A stretch of 64,000 bases of DNA from Azospirillum sp. TSH100 (GCF_004923295.1 NZ_CP039635.1:330501-394500); one strand, 5' to 3'; numbered from the stretch's first letter, positions 43,746 to 53,625 are shown. The notes: a model not told the origin generated them from the letters alone. Numbers and translations are program-made.

Positions 43746-46217
43746 TCAGGACGCTCCCAGCAATTCGCCCAGGGCGTGGCCGAGCTGGCGCGGCGTCACC
43801 GGCTTGTGGATGATGCCCAGCCCATGGGCGGCAGCATCGCGCTCGCACTCGGGACCGGTCTCGCCGGTCAGAATCAGGCCGGGGATCGGGCCAGAGACAG
43901 AAGGATTGCCGGGGTTGTCGTACAGCGCGCGGATGCGGGCCACCGCCTCGGTGCCATAGCGGCCTTCGCGCAGGCGGTAATCGGCGACGATCAGATCCGG
44001 GCGGCGGCCCATGCGGCTCAACCCCTCCACCGCCTTCTGGGCCGAGCCGGCGACCAGCACCTCATAGCCCCATTCGCGGAAGATCGTCTCCAGCCCCAGC
44101 AGAACGATGGCGTCGTCGTCCACCACCACGGCGAAGCGCCCGCGGCCGGCGGTCGCCGCCTCCGCCGCGGTCGCCGCCAACTCGACCGCGCGGCCGACCG
44201 GCAGCGCGATGACGAAGCTGGTTCCCTGCCCCGGCTTCGAGGTGACGTCCACCGGATGGTTCAGCAGCAAGGATAGCCGCCGCACGATGGCCAATCCCAG
44301 ACCGAGCCCGCGGTTGCGGTCGCGCTCCGGGTTGCCAACCTGATGGAACTCCTCCCAGATGCTCTCCAGATGATCGGGCGGAATGCCGATGCCGGTGTCG
44401 CGCACCTCGATCAGCAGCCGCCCGCCGGCCCGCCGGCATTCGATGTCGATCCGGCCGCTCTCGGTGTAGCGCAGGGCGTTTTCCACCAGATTGCGCACCA
44501 TGCGGGTCAGCAGGGTGCGGTCGGTGCGGGCGGCGGCATTGCAGGAAAGAACGTGCAGTTCCAGCCCCTTGGCCGCTGCCACTGGCCGGTAGGAAGCGGC
44601 GATGTGGTCGAACAGCGGCATGATCGACACGTTTTCGATGTTCGGCTGGACCACGCCGGCATCCAGCCGCGACATGTCGAGCAGGCTGTCCAGCAGCTCC
44701 TTCAGCGCGTCCAGCCCGCGGCCCAGATGCATCAGCGCGTTGGCGCCCTGGCTACCCTGCACATGCGGCTTCAGCACGTCGACGAACAGCAGCAGCGCCT
44801 GAAGCGGCTGGCGCAGATCGTGGCTGGCGGCAGCCAGGAACTTGCCCTTGGCGAGGTCGGCAGCCTCCGCAGTCTCCTTCGCCTGCAACAACGCCTGCTG
44901 CGCCTGCCGGCGGGCGGTGATGTCGCGGAAATAGACCGAAAGGCCGTCGGAACTGGGATAGATGCTGGCCTCCACCCAGTTGCCCATGGTGGGAGACACC
45001 ACCTCGATAGTCATTTCCCGGCCTTCGCGGACCGCCTGCTTCTGCGCCTCGAAAGCTTCGCTGCCCAGCACCTTGGGGAAGGCCTCCCAGACAAGGCGGC
45101 CCAGCAGGGTGTCGCGCGACCGGCCCCAGACCTGCTCGGCCTTGCGGTTGATGTAGGTGAAGCGCCACTGGTGATCGACCGCATAGAAGGCGTCGCTGAT
45201 GCTTTCCAAAATCTTCACCGCCCGCTCGTGCGAGGCGCGGGCTTCCTCTTCCGCCCGCTTGCGCATGGTGATGTCGCGGAAGAAACAGCCCACCCCCTCC
45301 GGCGTCGGCAGGAAGCGGACCTCCAGCCACAGGGTGGTATCCTCGCCGTCGAACCGCTTTTCGATGGCGGTCGGCTGCCGTTCGTTCATCGTCCTGCGGC
45401 ACAGCGTCTCCAGATCAGCCCCGGCGAACTGCGGCCACACCTCCCACAGCCGGCGGCCGCGCATCGCCGACAGCGACTGGTGGTCGAGCTGCTCGGCGCG
45501 ACGGTTCTGGTAGATGACGCGGTAATCGCCATCCAGCGCCACCAGAGCCTCGTCGATGCTGTCCAGAATGTCGGTCGCGCGCCGCCGCGCGTCGGCGATG
45601 GCCTCCTCGATCCGCCGCTCGTCGGAGCGGTCGTGCAGGATCCACAGGAATCCCTCCTCGTCACCCTGGAGCGGCAGGATGGTCAGCGCGGCCCAGACGG
45701 TGAAGCCGTTCCGGTGGCAAAAGCTGCGCTCTTCCTGGACTCGGCCCTCGGCCAGCGCGCGAAGCCGCAGCGCGTCGGGCATGCCGGCGGCGGCCTCCTC
45801 CGGCGGAAACAGAATGTCGACCGGCTGGCCCCGCGCCTCCTCCTCCGTCCAGCCCAGGATGCGGACGGCACCGGGGTTCCAGCTGGTCATCCGGCCGTCC
45901 GGAGCCAGGGTGAGGATGGCGTGACCGACGGCGCTGTCCAGAATTGCGCGCAGCCGCCTTTCGCTGTCGGCGTGGGCGGCGCGGCTGCGCTCCAGCGCGC
46001 TGAAAGCGCTGCGCAGATCCTCGTTCAACGCCGTAACCGTCAGCAGGTCGTCGCAACTGGTGGAGGAGGCGGACAGTGCCGACTGGAGCCGGGCATTCTC
46101 CTCCTCCAATACCGCCAGCCTTGCCCGCAGCTCCGCCTCCGATTGGGCAGGCCGGTCCCACCCGTCTCCCGTTCGGTCGTCGGCGGGCTCATTCGGGACG
46201 GACTTCTGTTTGGTCAT
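43746..46217 (-). CDS. soluble hybrid histidine kinase with three PAS domains and a receiver
   Basis: 823 residues without TM segments. Coiled coil (about 25-90), PAS1 (about 88-200), PAS2 (about 215-320), PAS3 (about 335-440), HisKA with His466 in AAASHDLRQPLQAL, HATPase (LVENALRYTESGRIDIE, DTGIGIP, GLGLGLAIV), and a C-terminal receiver with DDD and Asp746 in LIVADYRL. The SHDLRQPLQ H box is common in this hybrid-kinase class. A cytosolic signal such as redox, light or a metabolite is likely. No response regulator gene is adjacent, so the receiver may be the output or feed a phosphorelay. Confidence 0.9.
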   Translation of the reverse strand: MTKQKSVPNEPADDRTGDGWDRPAQSEAELRARLAVLEEENARLQSALSASSTSCDDLLTVTALNEDLRSAFSALERSRAAHADSERRLRAILDSAVGHAILTLAPDGRMTSWNPGAVRILGWTEEEARGQPVDILFPPEEAAAGMPDALRLRALAEGRVQEERSFCHRNGFTVWAALTILPLQGDEEGFLWILHDRSDERRIEEAIADARRRATDILDSIDEALVALDGDYRVIYQNRRAEQLDHQSLSAMRGRRLWEVWPQFAGADLETLCRRTMNERQPTAIEKRFDGEDTTLWLEVRFLPTPEGVGCFFRDITMRKRAEEEARASHERAVKILESISDAFYAVDHQWRFTYINRKAEQVWGRSRDTLLGRLVWEAFPKVLGSEAFEAQKQAVREGREMTIEVVSPTMGNWVEASIYPSSDGLSVYFRDITARRQAQQALLQAKETAEAADLAKGKFLAAASHDLRQPLQALLLFVDVLKPHVQGSQGANALMHLGRGLDALKELLDSLLDMSRLDAGVVQPNIENVSIMPLFDHIAASYRPVAAAKGLELHVLSCNAAARTDRTLLTRMVRNLVENALRYTESGRIDIECRRAGGRLLIEVRDTGIGIPPDHLESIWEEFHQVGNPERDRNRGLGLGLAIVRRLSLLLNHPVDVTSKPGQGTSFVIALPVGRAVELAATAAEAATAGRGRFAVVVDDDAIVLLGLETIFREWGYEVLVAGSAQKAVEGLSRMGRRPDLIVADYRLREGRYGTEAVARIRALYDNPGNPSVSGPIPGLILTGETGPECERDAAAHGLGIIHKPVTPRQLGHALGELLGAS

Positions 46218-46338
46218 AGGCGCCCAAAGAGAAATAAAAATCTCGAACGTCGAGAGTGCGCAATGCCTAAAGCCGCTGTAAACCTTCCAAAAGCAATATT
46301 CCGGACGATTTTGATACCTCGAAATTTTACTGACTTTG

Positions 46339-47232
46339 CTACCGCATATCGGTGATCGCCTTCACCATCGCCCGCACGCCGACATCAAGCACTTTGTCAC
46401 GCCGCAATACCAACCCAAGCGTGCGGATTAATGGCGGCGTCAAAGCTTGGACTGCGAAACGGTCACAATCCTGCGGACCGGCCACAGTGACAGATGGCAG
46501 GATCGACCGGCCAAGCCCGGCGGCGACGAGGTTCTTGATCGCCTCGACATTGCCCAGCTCCATCGCGGGACGTGGCTGGATGCCGCCGGCCATGAACCAG
46601 CCGTCGATCACCGCCCGCATGGTCCCGCCACGCTCGTAAAGGATCAACGTTTCATCCGCCAGCGCCGCCGGGGCGACGGCCGGCCTCAGTGGATCTCCAT
46701 CGTCGCGGGGACCGACGCAGACCAGCTCTTCGTCACAGACCGCTTCGATCGACAGTCCAGGCCTGCCCGCCGGCAGCGTGACCAACGCCAGATCGAGCGT
46801 TCCACCCTCCACCGCATCCAGGATGTCAGGCGTGTTGCCGGTGACGACGATGATCTCCAGCCCGGGATGGGCGGTGCGCAGTGCCGTCAGGATCGGCGGC
46901 AGGCGATAGATGCAGGCGGTGGCACCGGTGCCGATGCGCACGCGCCCGACCTGCCCGGCACGGTGGCGGCCCATGGCGGCCGATGCCGCCTCCACTTCCT
47001 CGCGCAGGCGGCGGATGAAGGGCAGCAGGTCTCGCCCGGCGGCGGTCGGCAGGGCACGCTTGCCCACCCGCTCCACCAGCCGCACGCCGAAGCGCTCCTC
47101 CAGATTGCGGATCTGCATGCTGACCGCCGGCTGGGTCAGGCCGAGCCGCCCGGCCGCCTCGGTGAAGCCGCCATGCTCGACGACGGTGGCAAAGGTAATG
47201 AGCTGGTCGAGGTTCAGGCCGCGCATACCCAT
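46339..47232 (-). CDS. LysR-type transcriptional regulator
   Basis: 297 residues. HTH (LNLDQLITFATVVEHGGFTEAAGRLGLTQPAVSMQI) and a two-lobed substrate-binding domain. ATG 47232 has AAGGAAAAC six bases upstream. Divergent from an MFS transporter gene with 69 bases between; likely controls it. Confidence 0.9.
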   Translation of the reverse strand: MGMRGLNLDQLITFATVVEHGGFTEAAGRLGLTQPAVSMQIRNLEERFGVRLVERVGKRALPTAAGRDLLPFIRRLREEVEAASAAMGRHRAGQVGRVRIGTGATACIYRLPPILTALRTAHPGLEIIVVTGNTPDILDAVEGGTLDLALVTLPAGRPGLSIEAVCDEELVCVGPRDDGDPLRPAVAPAALADETLILYERGGTMRAVIDGWFMAGGIQPRPAMELGNVEAIKNLVAAGLGRSILPSVTVAGPQDCDRFAVQALTPPLIRTLGLVLRRDKVLDVGVRAMVKAITDMR

Positions 47233-47243
47233 AGTTTTCCTTA

Positions 47244-47260
47244 TGATTGGGATCAAATCA
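47244..47260. promoter_or_regulatory. possible LysR binding site
   Basis: TGATT-N7-AATCA inverted repeat, containing a T-N11-A spacing, between the divergent lysR and MFS genes. Weak but well placed. Confidence 0.35.
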
Positions 47261-47301
47261 ATAAATTTGCCTTTCCTTCGCCAGTCCGCGACGGTGTGCC
47301 C

Positions 47302-48537
47302 ATGACGACCGCCGCCATCACCACTCCCGCCCCCGCGCCGCGCCCGATCTGGCTCGTGCTTCTGTGCGCCAGCCGCTTTGCCACATCGCTGTCATTCATG
47401 GTCTATGCCGGCGCGCTGGGGCCGGCGATGCAGGCCTGGGGCATGTCGGCGGGAGAGGCCGGCTCGATCCAGACCGCCTTCAACGTCGGTTATGCCTTGT
47501 CGCTGGTGGGCTCCTCCTGGTTCGCCGACAGCCTTGGAGCCAAGCGTGTCTTCCTATGGGCAAGCTGGGCGACGGCACTGACCGGGATCGCCTTCGCCTT
47601 CTTCGCCCGCTCGGCGGAAAGCGGGTTGCTGCTGTTCGCGCTGATGGGGCTGACCCAAGGCGGCACCTACGCCCCCTCCATCATGCTGGTGGCGCAGGGT
47701 GTACCGGCGGCGCGGCGCGGCGCGGCGGTGGGCTGGCTGTTGGCGGCCGGGTCACTCGGCTATTTCGCCTCCATCGCGCTCGCCGCCGGGCTGGCGGAGC
47801 GCATGGGCTACGAGGCCGCCTTCATCGCCTGCGGCCTGGGACCGCTGCTGGCGGCGCTGCTCGCCACGCCGGGGCTGCATGGCCGGCCCAATCTGGTTGC
47901 GGGCGGATCGACGCGGCGGCTGCGCGGCGCCTTCCGTTTCCTGGCCGACCGCCGTTCCTTCCTGCTGACCGCCGGCTACACAGCCCATTGCTGGGAGCTG
48001 CTCGGCATGTGGGCCTGGCTGCCCGCCTTCCTCAGCGCAAGTCTGGCTGGATCGGGTGGGGCCGGCGTGCGCGGTCTGTGGATCGCTGGGGCCATCCATC
48101 TCTCGGGCTTCCTGTCCTCGCTGCTGATGGGGCGCGCATCGGACCGGCTGGGCCGGCGACTGGTGCTGGTGGCGATGGGCGTGCTGGGAGCCGCCTGCTC
48201 CGTCTCCATCGGCTGGATGGACGGAATGCCGCTGGCGCTGGTGCTGGCGGTGGCGGCGCTTTACGGATTTTCCGCGCTTGGCGATTCACCCGTGCTGTCG
48301 ACGGCGATGACCGAATCGGTCGAGCCGGGCAGCCTGGGGGCGGCACTCGCCGTGCGCTCCATCCTGGGTTTCGGCGCCGGCGGTGCAGCCCCTCTGGCGG
48401 TCGGTCTGGTGCTGGATCATGCCGGTGGGGCCGGCGGCTCCGGATGGGGATGGGGTTTCGCGCTTCTCGGCGTCGGCGGCGGGTTGGCGACCGTCTGCGC
48501 CCTTCTTCTTCCCGCCGACCGTCCTGACCGGAGCTGA
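47302..48537 (+). CDS. MFS transporter
   Basis: 411 residues with 12 predicted TM helices; the loop 2-3 motif appears as SWFADSLGAKRVF and a second one as GRASDRLGRRLVL. Substrate unknown; the YfcJ/nitrate-like general class cannot be specified. Divergent from and probably controlled by the adjacent LysR regulator, and followed after 5 bases by a GNAT acetyltransferase gene. Confidence 0.85.
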   Translation: MTTAAITTPAPAPRPIWLVLLCASRFATSLSFMVYAGALGPAMQAWGMSAGEAGSIQTAFNVGYALSLVGSSWFADSLGAKRVFLWASWATALTGIAFAFFARSAESGLLLFALMGLTQGGTYAPSIMLVAQGVPAARRGAAVGWLLAAGSLGYFASIALAAGLAERMGYEAAFIACGLGPLLAALLATPGLHGRPNLVAGGSTRRLRGAFRFLADRRSFLLTAGYTAHCWELLGMWAWLPAFLSASLAGSGGAGVRGLWIAGAIHLSGFLSSLLMGRASDRLGRRLVLVAMGVLGAACSVSIGWMDGMPLALVLAVAALYGFSALGDSPVLSTAMTESVEPGSLGAALAVRSILGFGAGGAAPLAVGLVLDHAGGAGGSGWGWGFALLGVGGGLATVCALLLPADRPDRS

Positions 48538-48542
48538 AAATC

Positions 48543-49088
48543 ATGGTTTCCACCGCTGGGTCCGCCATCACCGTGCGGGCGTCCGCCGATGCCGATATTC
48601 CCGCCATCACCGCGCTCTATGCCCGCCACGTGCTGCACGGCACCGCCTCCTTCGAGGAGGTTCCGCCGGACGAGGCGGAGATGGCCCGCCGCCGTGCCGA
48701 CATCCTGGGACGCGGCCTGCCCTATCTGGTGGCGGAGTGCGACGGGCGGCTGGCCGGCTACGCCTATGCCGGTCCCTACCGCACCCGCAGCGCCTACCGT
48801 TTCACGCTGGAGAATTCCGTCTATGTCGCCGACGGCATGGGCCGGCGCGGCATCGGCCGGGCGCTGATGATCCCGCTGATCGAGATGTGCGAGGCGGCCG
48901 GCTACCGCCGGATGATCGCGGCGATCGGCGATAGCGCCAACCACGGTTCCATCGGCCTGCACAGCGCCTGTGGCTTCCGTCCCGTCGGCATCCTGCCGGC
49001 GGTCGGCTTCAAGTTCGGCCGCTGGCTGGACGGCGTGCTGATGGAACGCCCGCTTGGCGACGGCGGCGAAACCCCGCCGGTCGGCTGA
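48543..49088 (+). CDS. GNAT N-acetyltransferase, phosphinothricin-acetyltransferase-like
   Basis: 181 residues of the Pat/YncA (MddA) type: ITALYARHVLHGTASFEEVPP, the acetyl-CoA loop ENSVYVADGMGRRGIGRALM and IGDSANHGSIGLHSACGFRPVG. Members acetylate L-phosphinothricin, methionine sulfoximine or sulfone. Five bases after the MFS gene, so probably co-expressed: efflux plus acetylation would fit a detoxification pair. Confidence 0.88.
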   Translation: MVSTAGSAITVRASADADIPAITALYARHVLHGTASFEEVPPDEAEMARRRADILGRGLPYLVAECDGRLAGYAYAGPYRTRSAYRFTLENSVYVADGMGRRGIGRALMIPLIEMCEAAGYRRMIAAIGDSANHGSIGLHSACGFRPVGILPAVGFKFGRWLDGVLMERPLGDGGETPPVG

Positions 49089-49123
49089 CCCGAATCATTT
49101 GGCCCGCATCATTCTCACCGGGA

Positions 49124-49390
49124 TCAGTCCGCCCCAAGCAGCTCGTCCGGGCGCGGGCTTGGCGCCGTCGCCATCGGCACCGTCCGCGGCAACTCCACCG
49201 AGGGCAATTGCCAGTCCACCGGCACCGCCGATCCCGGCGTCGGCCGGTACTGGTCCAGCACCGCCAGCAGGGTCAGCAGCGTCAGGGCCAGCACCACCAC
49301 CAGCAGCCGGCGGTCGACCCCGTCCATCAGGCCTTTCCCGTCATGTCCGGCCTTCTTGGGTCCGGCATTGTCGCGATCCAGCAGGGCCAT
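49124..49390 (-). CDS. small single-TM membrane protein, unknown
   Basis: 88 residues: charged N-terminus (ALLDRDNAGPKKAGHDGK), one TM helix (about 28-45, RLLVVVLALTLLTLLAVL) and a Pro-rich periplasmic tail. Start ATG 49390 with GGGGAAGGA in front. No family recognised. Confidence 0.6.
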   Translation of the reverse strand: MALLDRDNAGPKKAGHDGKGLMDGVDRRLLVVVLALTLLTLLAVLDQYRPTPGSAVPVDWQLPSVELPRTVPMATAPSPRPDELLGAD

Positions 49391-49521
49391 GCTTCGTCCT
49401 TCCCCTCCTGTCGGCCTCGTCGTCAGGAACAAGCTTGATCGATGCGGCGGATCGTCACAATGCGGCTTTGCCACAGCCTGCCTTCGGCCGGGGCGAAGGC
49501 AGGCTGTCTTCCTCCCGCCTG

Positions 49522-51453
49522 TCAGCCCAGGTGGGGGGCGATCCCCAATGAAGCCAGTGGCATGCTGATGGTGACGCAGGTGCCCTGGCCCGGGGTGCTG
49601 TCGACGGACAGCCCGGCGTCAATCAGTTCGGCCTGCTCCCGCAGGCCAATCAGGCCGAAATGGTCGGAGGGGTTGGCCACGACGTCGAAGCCGCGCCCGT
49701 CGTCGCGGACGATCGTCACCAGTCCGCCCTCCCCGCCATTCGGGTCCATGCCGGACATCCGGTCCACGGCGACCTCGACATGGATCGTCGCCGCATCGGC
49801 ATGGCGGACGGCGTTGCGCAACGCCTCCTCGATCATGCGGTAGAGGGTTTCGGCGGTCTGACCAGTCAACGCCTCCACCTCCGCCGCCACGGTAAGGACC
49901 AGCCGCGACGCCGTCCGGTCCTGAAGGAGCGAGACCAGACGGCGCAAAGCCGGCCCGAACCCGTCGTCGCGCACGGGGGAATAGCGCAACTGCGACACCG
50001 CGCTGCGGGCATGGACCAGCCCCTCCTGCGCCGCCGCCTCCGCGTGGCGGATTTCGGCGGGAAGGCGGGACGGGTCGGCCTCCGCCAGCCGGCGGATCAG
50101 GCGGATCTGGGTCAGCAGGCCCAGCAGGGTGTGGGCAACGGTGTCGTGCAGATCGCGAGAAATCCGCAGCCGCTCCCGCACCAGCGCCGCCGCCCGCGCC
50201 TCGTTGCTCAGCCGCTCGATCTCGCGCGTGCGCTCCGCCACGCGGGCGTCCAGCACCTCGTTGACGGCCGACAGATCGGCATTCGCCTGCTGCAAGGTGC
50301 CGATCAGCGAGGCGATGGACCGGCCGATCCGGCCGGCTTCGTCGCGGCTCCCGCCTTTCCCACCTGCCACGTCGTCACTGCCCGGCGCCTCGAACTGGGT
50401 TTTGCGGCCGGTCCGCAGATCGTCGGCCGCTGCGGCCACGGCGGCCAGCCGTCGCATGATCCGGCCGGTGACGAGGACGCTGACCAGCGTGGCGACCAGC
50501 CCGCCCAGCGCGATCGCGGCGAAGATCGACAGGGACGCCCGGTCGGCGGCGCGGAAGGCGAGCGCCGCCGGTTCGCGGACCATCACGCTCCACCCCAGGC
50601 CGGGAAAGTCGGCGAAGCCGGTGCTGCGTGCCAGGCCGGCCAGAAGCCCGCGGTCGACGCGGTGTGAGGTGCCGAACGGATAGGCCGACAGATCGATCTG
50701 GCTGCGGCGCGGCGTCTGCGGCGAGCCGAACAGCACGGTGCCGTCGATCCCCAGCAGCAGGATCTCGGCGCTGGGCCGGTCCCTCAGCGCGGCGAGCGTG
50801 CCCCGCTGCAAGGCTTCGATCCAGGACCAGCCCAGCGTGACCGCCAGCACGCCGCGGATGTTGCCGGCGCGGTCGAGGATCGGCGCCGACAGCTCGACGA
50901 AGCGGCGAGGTTCGCCGTTGCGCGTCGGCGGAAGCGCCTGGTCCAGCAGCAGCTCGTTCTGCACGTCGCCGATGTAGGGGCCGACAAAGGCGCCGGTATA
51001 CCAGGGCCGGGAACCGACCGAGCGCCCGACCAGCAGCCCATCGGTGCCGGCGACCACCACGCCGTTCAGATCGACGATGCCGGCCCACTCCACCTCATTC
51101 AGCGCCGCCTTCAGGTCGGTCAGCGCCTGCTGGCGGTCGGGGCCGGACAGGTCGCCGTCGCGGAAGCCGACCAGCTTCGCCGATGCCGCGATCCAGTCGC
51201 GCCGCCCGGCCAGATTGGTGTCGATGGTGTCGATCAGCCGTTGCGCGTGGGTGGCGTAAAGCTGGCCGATCTCACGCTCCAGCGCTTCGCGCGCCTCGCG
51301 CATGGTCAGCAGCCCGACGACCAGCGCCACCGCCAGCGACACCAGGGCGATCGACCAGCCGACCGCCGCCGCCAGCCGCAGGCGGGGGTCCAACTCCCGC
51401 ATAATCCGGACGAACACCGGCGGGGAAGACCTGGTCACAGTGACAGCCGACAT
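49522..51453 (-). CDS. membrane sensor histidine kinase, NarX-type (HisKA_3) with Cache-like domain
   Basis: 643 residues. TM1 about 31-50, a periplasmic dCache-like region (about 55-305; PWYTGAFVGPYIGDV and a second lobe with LLLGIDGTVLFGS), TM2 about 308-330, HAMP, coiled coil, HisKA_3 with His436 in RISRDLHDTVAH and a HATPase with DDGRGFD. Cache domains usually bind small organic ligands, so an acid or aromatic substrate is plausible. ATG 51453 has GGAAGG upstream. Divergent from its response regulator with 106 bases between. Confidence 0.93.
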   Translation of the reverse strand: MSAVTVTRSSPPVFVRIMRELDPRLRLAAAVGWSIALVSLAVALVVGLLTMREAREALEREIGQLYATHAQRLIDTIDTNLAGRRDWIAASAKLVGFRDGDLSGPDRQQALTDLKAALNEVEWAGIVDLNGVVVAGTDGLLVGRSVGSRPWYTGAFVGPYIGDVQNELLLDQALPPTRNGEPRRFVELSAPILDRAGNIRGVLAVTLGWSWIEALQRGTLAALRDRPSAEILLLGIDGTVLFGSPQTPRRSQIDLSAYPFGTSHRVDRGLLAGLARSTGFADFPGLGWSVMVREPAALAFRAADRASLSIFAAIALGGLVATLVSVLVTGRIMRRLAAVAAAADDLRTGRKTQFEAPGSDDVAGGKGGSRDEAGRIGRSIASLIGTLQQANADLSAVNEVLDARVAERTREIERLSNEARAAALVRERLRISRDLHDTVAHTLLGLLTQIRLIRRLAEADPSRLPAEIRHAEAAAQEGLVHARSAVSQLRYSPVRDDGFGPALRRLVSLLQDRTASRLVLTVAAEVEALTGQTAETLYRMIEEALRNAVRHADAATIHVEVAVDRMSGMDPNGGEGGLVTIVRDDGRGFDVVANPSDHFGLIGLREQAELIDAGLSVDSTPGQGTCVTISMPLASLGIAPHLG

Positions 51454-51559
51454 GCCCACCTTCCGCCCCAATTCCTCTCGACACCACACCCAGCCCAGTC
51501 AATAAAGCGGATTGCTGCGGCTCCAAAGCAATTCCGCGCGTCCGATTTCCGGGAACCCA

Positions 51560-52219
51560 ATGACCGTCATCCGCATCGTGATCGTCGAGGACCAGCAGTT
51601 GATCCGGCGCGCATTCGCCAGCCTGCTGTCGCTGGAGCCGGACATCGAGGTGGTCGGTCAGGCGGCCGACGGGATCGAGGCGGTGGAGATGTGCCGCCGC
51701 TTCCGCCCCGACGTCATTCTGATGGACATCCAGATGCCGCGGCTGGGCGGCATCGCCGCAACCACCCGCATCCTGGCCGAATTTCCCGGAACACAGGTGG
51801 TGATCCTGACCACCTTCGACACCGACGACCTCGTGTTCGGCGCGATCTCCGCCGGTGCCGCCGCCTATCTGCTGAAGGACGCGTCGGAAGCCGAGATCCT
51901 CGACACCATCCGCGGCGTCATGCGGGGAGAGTCGCGGATTTCCCCCAATGTCGCCCGCAAGCTCTTCGACGAACTGCGGCGGTCGCGGCCGGCCGATCCG
52001 CAGCGAGGCGACGCCCCCTGCGATCTCGCCGCGCTGACCGAGCGGGAACAGGCGATCCTCGACCTGATCGCCCAGGGCCAGAGCAACCGCCAGATCGCCG
52101 CCACGCTGTTCCTGGCCGAAGGCACGGTGAAGAACTACGTCAGCCGCATCATGGAGAAGCTGGGCGTCCAGTCGAGGACGGAACTGGCGGTCAAGGCGGT
52201 GCGGAGCGCAAGGCGCTGA
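51560..52219 (+). CDS. NarL/FixJ-type response regulator
   Basis: 219 residues. Receiver with ED (10-11), Asp56 in VILMDIQMP, Thr in ILTTFD and Lys in YLLKDA; LuxR-type HTH (about 150-210, LTEREQAILDLIAQGQSNRQIA). Cognate of the divergent kinase, and directly upstream of the livK gene of the second transporter, which it may activate. Confidence 0.93.
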   Translation: MTVIRIVIVEDQQLIRRAFASLLSLEPDIEVVGQAADGIEAVEMCRRFRPDVILMDIQMPRLGGIAATTRILAEFPGTQVVILTTFDTDDLVFGAISAGAAAYLLKDASEAEILDTIRGVMRGESRISPNVARKLFDELRRSRPADPQRGDAPCDLAALTEREQAILDLIAQGQSNRQIAATLFLAEGTVKNYVSRIMEKLGVQSRTELAVKAVRSARR

Positions 52220-52226
52220 GCCCCGA

Positions 52227-52283
52227 TTGCACCGTTTCGCTGACAATTCGTTATAATGACTTTCGTCACCGCGGAAAGTGACG
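52227..52283 (+). promoter_or_regulatory. putative promoter and inverted repeats before livK (second system)
   Basis: TTGCAC (52227-52232), 19-base spacer and a perfect TATAAT (52252-52257). Just downstream are overlapping inverted repeats: ACTTTC-N9-GAAAGT (52259-52279) and CGTCAC-N8-GTGACG (52264-52283). A repressor or the NarL-type regulator could bind here; this is inference. Confidence 0.5.
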
Positions 52284-52381
52284 ATCATCAGCTTTTAACA
52301 GATATCCCTTTCTCCATACTGCCCCGTCGATCAAAGCCCGTGGAAAACCGGGGAAACAAGGCAACAGGGAGGACAGAGACC

Positions 52382-53542
52382 ATGATCACCGGGACCTTCA
52401 CCGCCGCCATCGCACTCACAGCCTCAGTGGCCGCGTCGCTGCTGGCCCTTGGCGGACCGGCGCAGGCGGCCGATCCCGTCAAGCTGATCGACGTCATCGA
52501 GCTGTCCGGTCCGGGCGCCCCCGCCGGCACCAACTGGAAGAACGGCGTCGATCTGGCGGTGAAGGAGATCAACGCCAAGGGCGGCATTCTCGGCCGTCCG
52601 ATCGCGGTGACCCATTACGACAGCCAGACCAATCCGGGCGCCACCCGCGCCGCCGTCCAGCGCGCGGTGGACGAGGACGCCTATGTCGTGCTCGGCCCGA
52701 TCTTCTCCGGCCCGATCAGCGCGTCGATGCAGATCACCCAGCGGGCCGCCGTGCCGCAGATCGTCGGCGGCGAGGCATCGGCCTTCACCAAGCAGGGCAA
52801 CCCCTACATCTTCCGCACCTCGCTGAACCAGGCCGACGCGATGCCGAAGCTGGCCAACTACCTGCGCGACGAGGTGAAGGCGAAGTCGGTCGCGGTGGTC
52901 TGGATCAACAACGACTTCGGCAAGGGCGGCCGCGACGCCATCATTCCCGAGCTTCAGAAGCGCGGGATCCAGGTCGCCGCCGACATCGCCACCGAATCCG
53001 GCCAGGCCGACTTCGCCGCCGATGCCATCAAGGTGAAGAACGCAAACGCCGACGCCGTCTTCGTCTATCTGAACGAGGAGGAAAGCGCCCGCTTCCTGCG
53101 CGCCGCGCGCCAGCAGGGCATCGCGAAGCCGATCATCGGCGAGACCACCCTGCTCGGCGCCAAGGTGATCGAGCTGGCGGGCGAAGCGGCCAACGGCGTC
53201 AAGGGCCATGTCGGGCTGCTGGTGGACGCGCCCAAGCCGGGCTTCGCCGCCTTCGGCAAGAAGTATCAGGATGCCTACGGATTCACCTCCGACCACAACG
53301 GCATCAAGGGCTACACGGCGGTCTACACGGTCAAGACCATCACCGAACGCGTCGGCAAGTTCGACCGCGAGGCCTTCGCCAAGACCCTGCACGGCGCCCG
53401 CATCGACGTGGCGCAGGAGCCGGGCATCCTGATCGACACCAAGTGGCTGGAGAACGGCGACGTCGACCGCGAGAGCTTCCTGGTCGAAGTGACCGACGGC
53501 AAGCCGGTGGTCAAGGCCACCCTGCCGATGATCAATCCGTAA
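52382..53542 (+). CDS. periplasmic substrate-binding protein of the second liv-type ABC transporter
   Basis: 386 residues. Sec signal peptide (MITGTFTAAIALTASVAASL... cleaved near AQA-ADPVKL), then a type 1 periplasmic-binding fold: DVIELSGPGAPAGTNWKNGV, VVLGPIFSGPISASMQI, DHNGIKGYTAVYTVK. Ribosome binding site GGGAGGACAG. The genomic context suggests an aromatic or cyclic acid ligand rather than an amino acid. Followed by a terminator-like hairpin before livH. Confidence 0.92.
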   Translation: MITGTFTAAIALTASVAASLLALGGPAQAADPVKLIDVIELSGPGAPAGTNWKNGVDLAVKEINAKGGILGRPIAVTHYDSQTNPGATRAAVQRAVDEDAYVVLGPIFSGPISASMQITQRAAVPQIVGGEASAFTKQGNPYIFRTSLNQADAMPKLANYLRDEVKAKSVAVVWINNDFGKGGRDAIIPELQKRGIQVAADIATESGQADFAADAIKVKNANADAVFVYLNEEESARFLRAARQQGIAKPIIGETTLLGAKVIELAGEAANGVKGHVGLLVDAPKPGFAAFGKKYQDAYGFTSDHNGIKGYTAVYTVKTITERVGKFDREAFAKTLHGARIDVAQEPGILIDTKWLENGDVDRESFLVEVTDGKPVVKATLPMINP

Positions 53543-53563
53543 GCCAGCATCCCTAAGGCGCGC

Positions 53564-53597
53564 GGGACGGCCCCCGGCTGGAGGGCCGTCCCCTTTT
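53564..53597 (+). terminator. attenuating terminator between livK and livH
   Basis: 10-bp perfect stem GGGACGGCCC / GGGCCGTCCC (53564-53573, 53583-53592) followed by CTTTT. The binding-protein message should be more abundant than the permease/ATPase message, as usual for such operons. Confidence 0.8.
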
Positions 53598-53625
53598 CGC
53601 CGCGCTCATTGTCCAGGAGGCTGAC

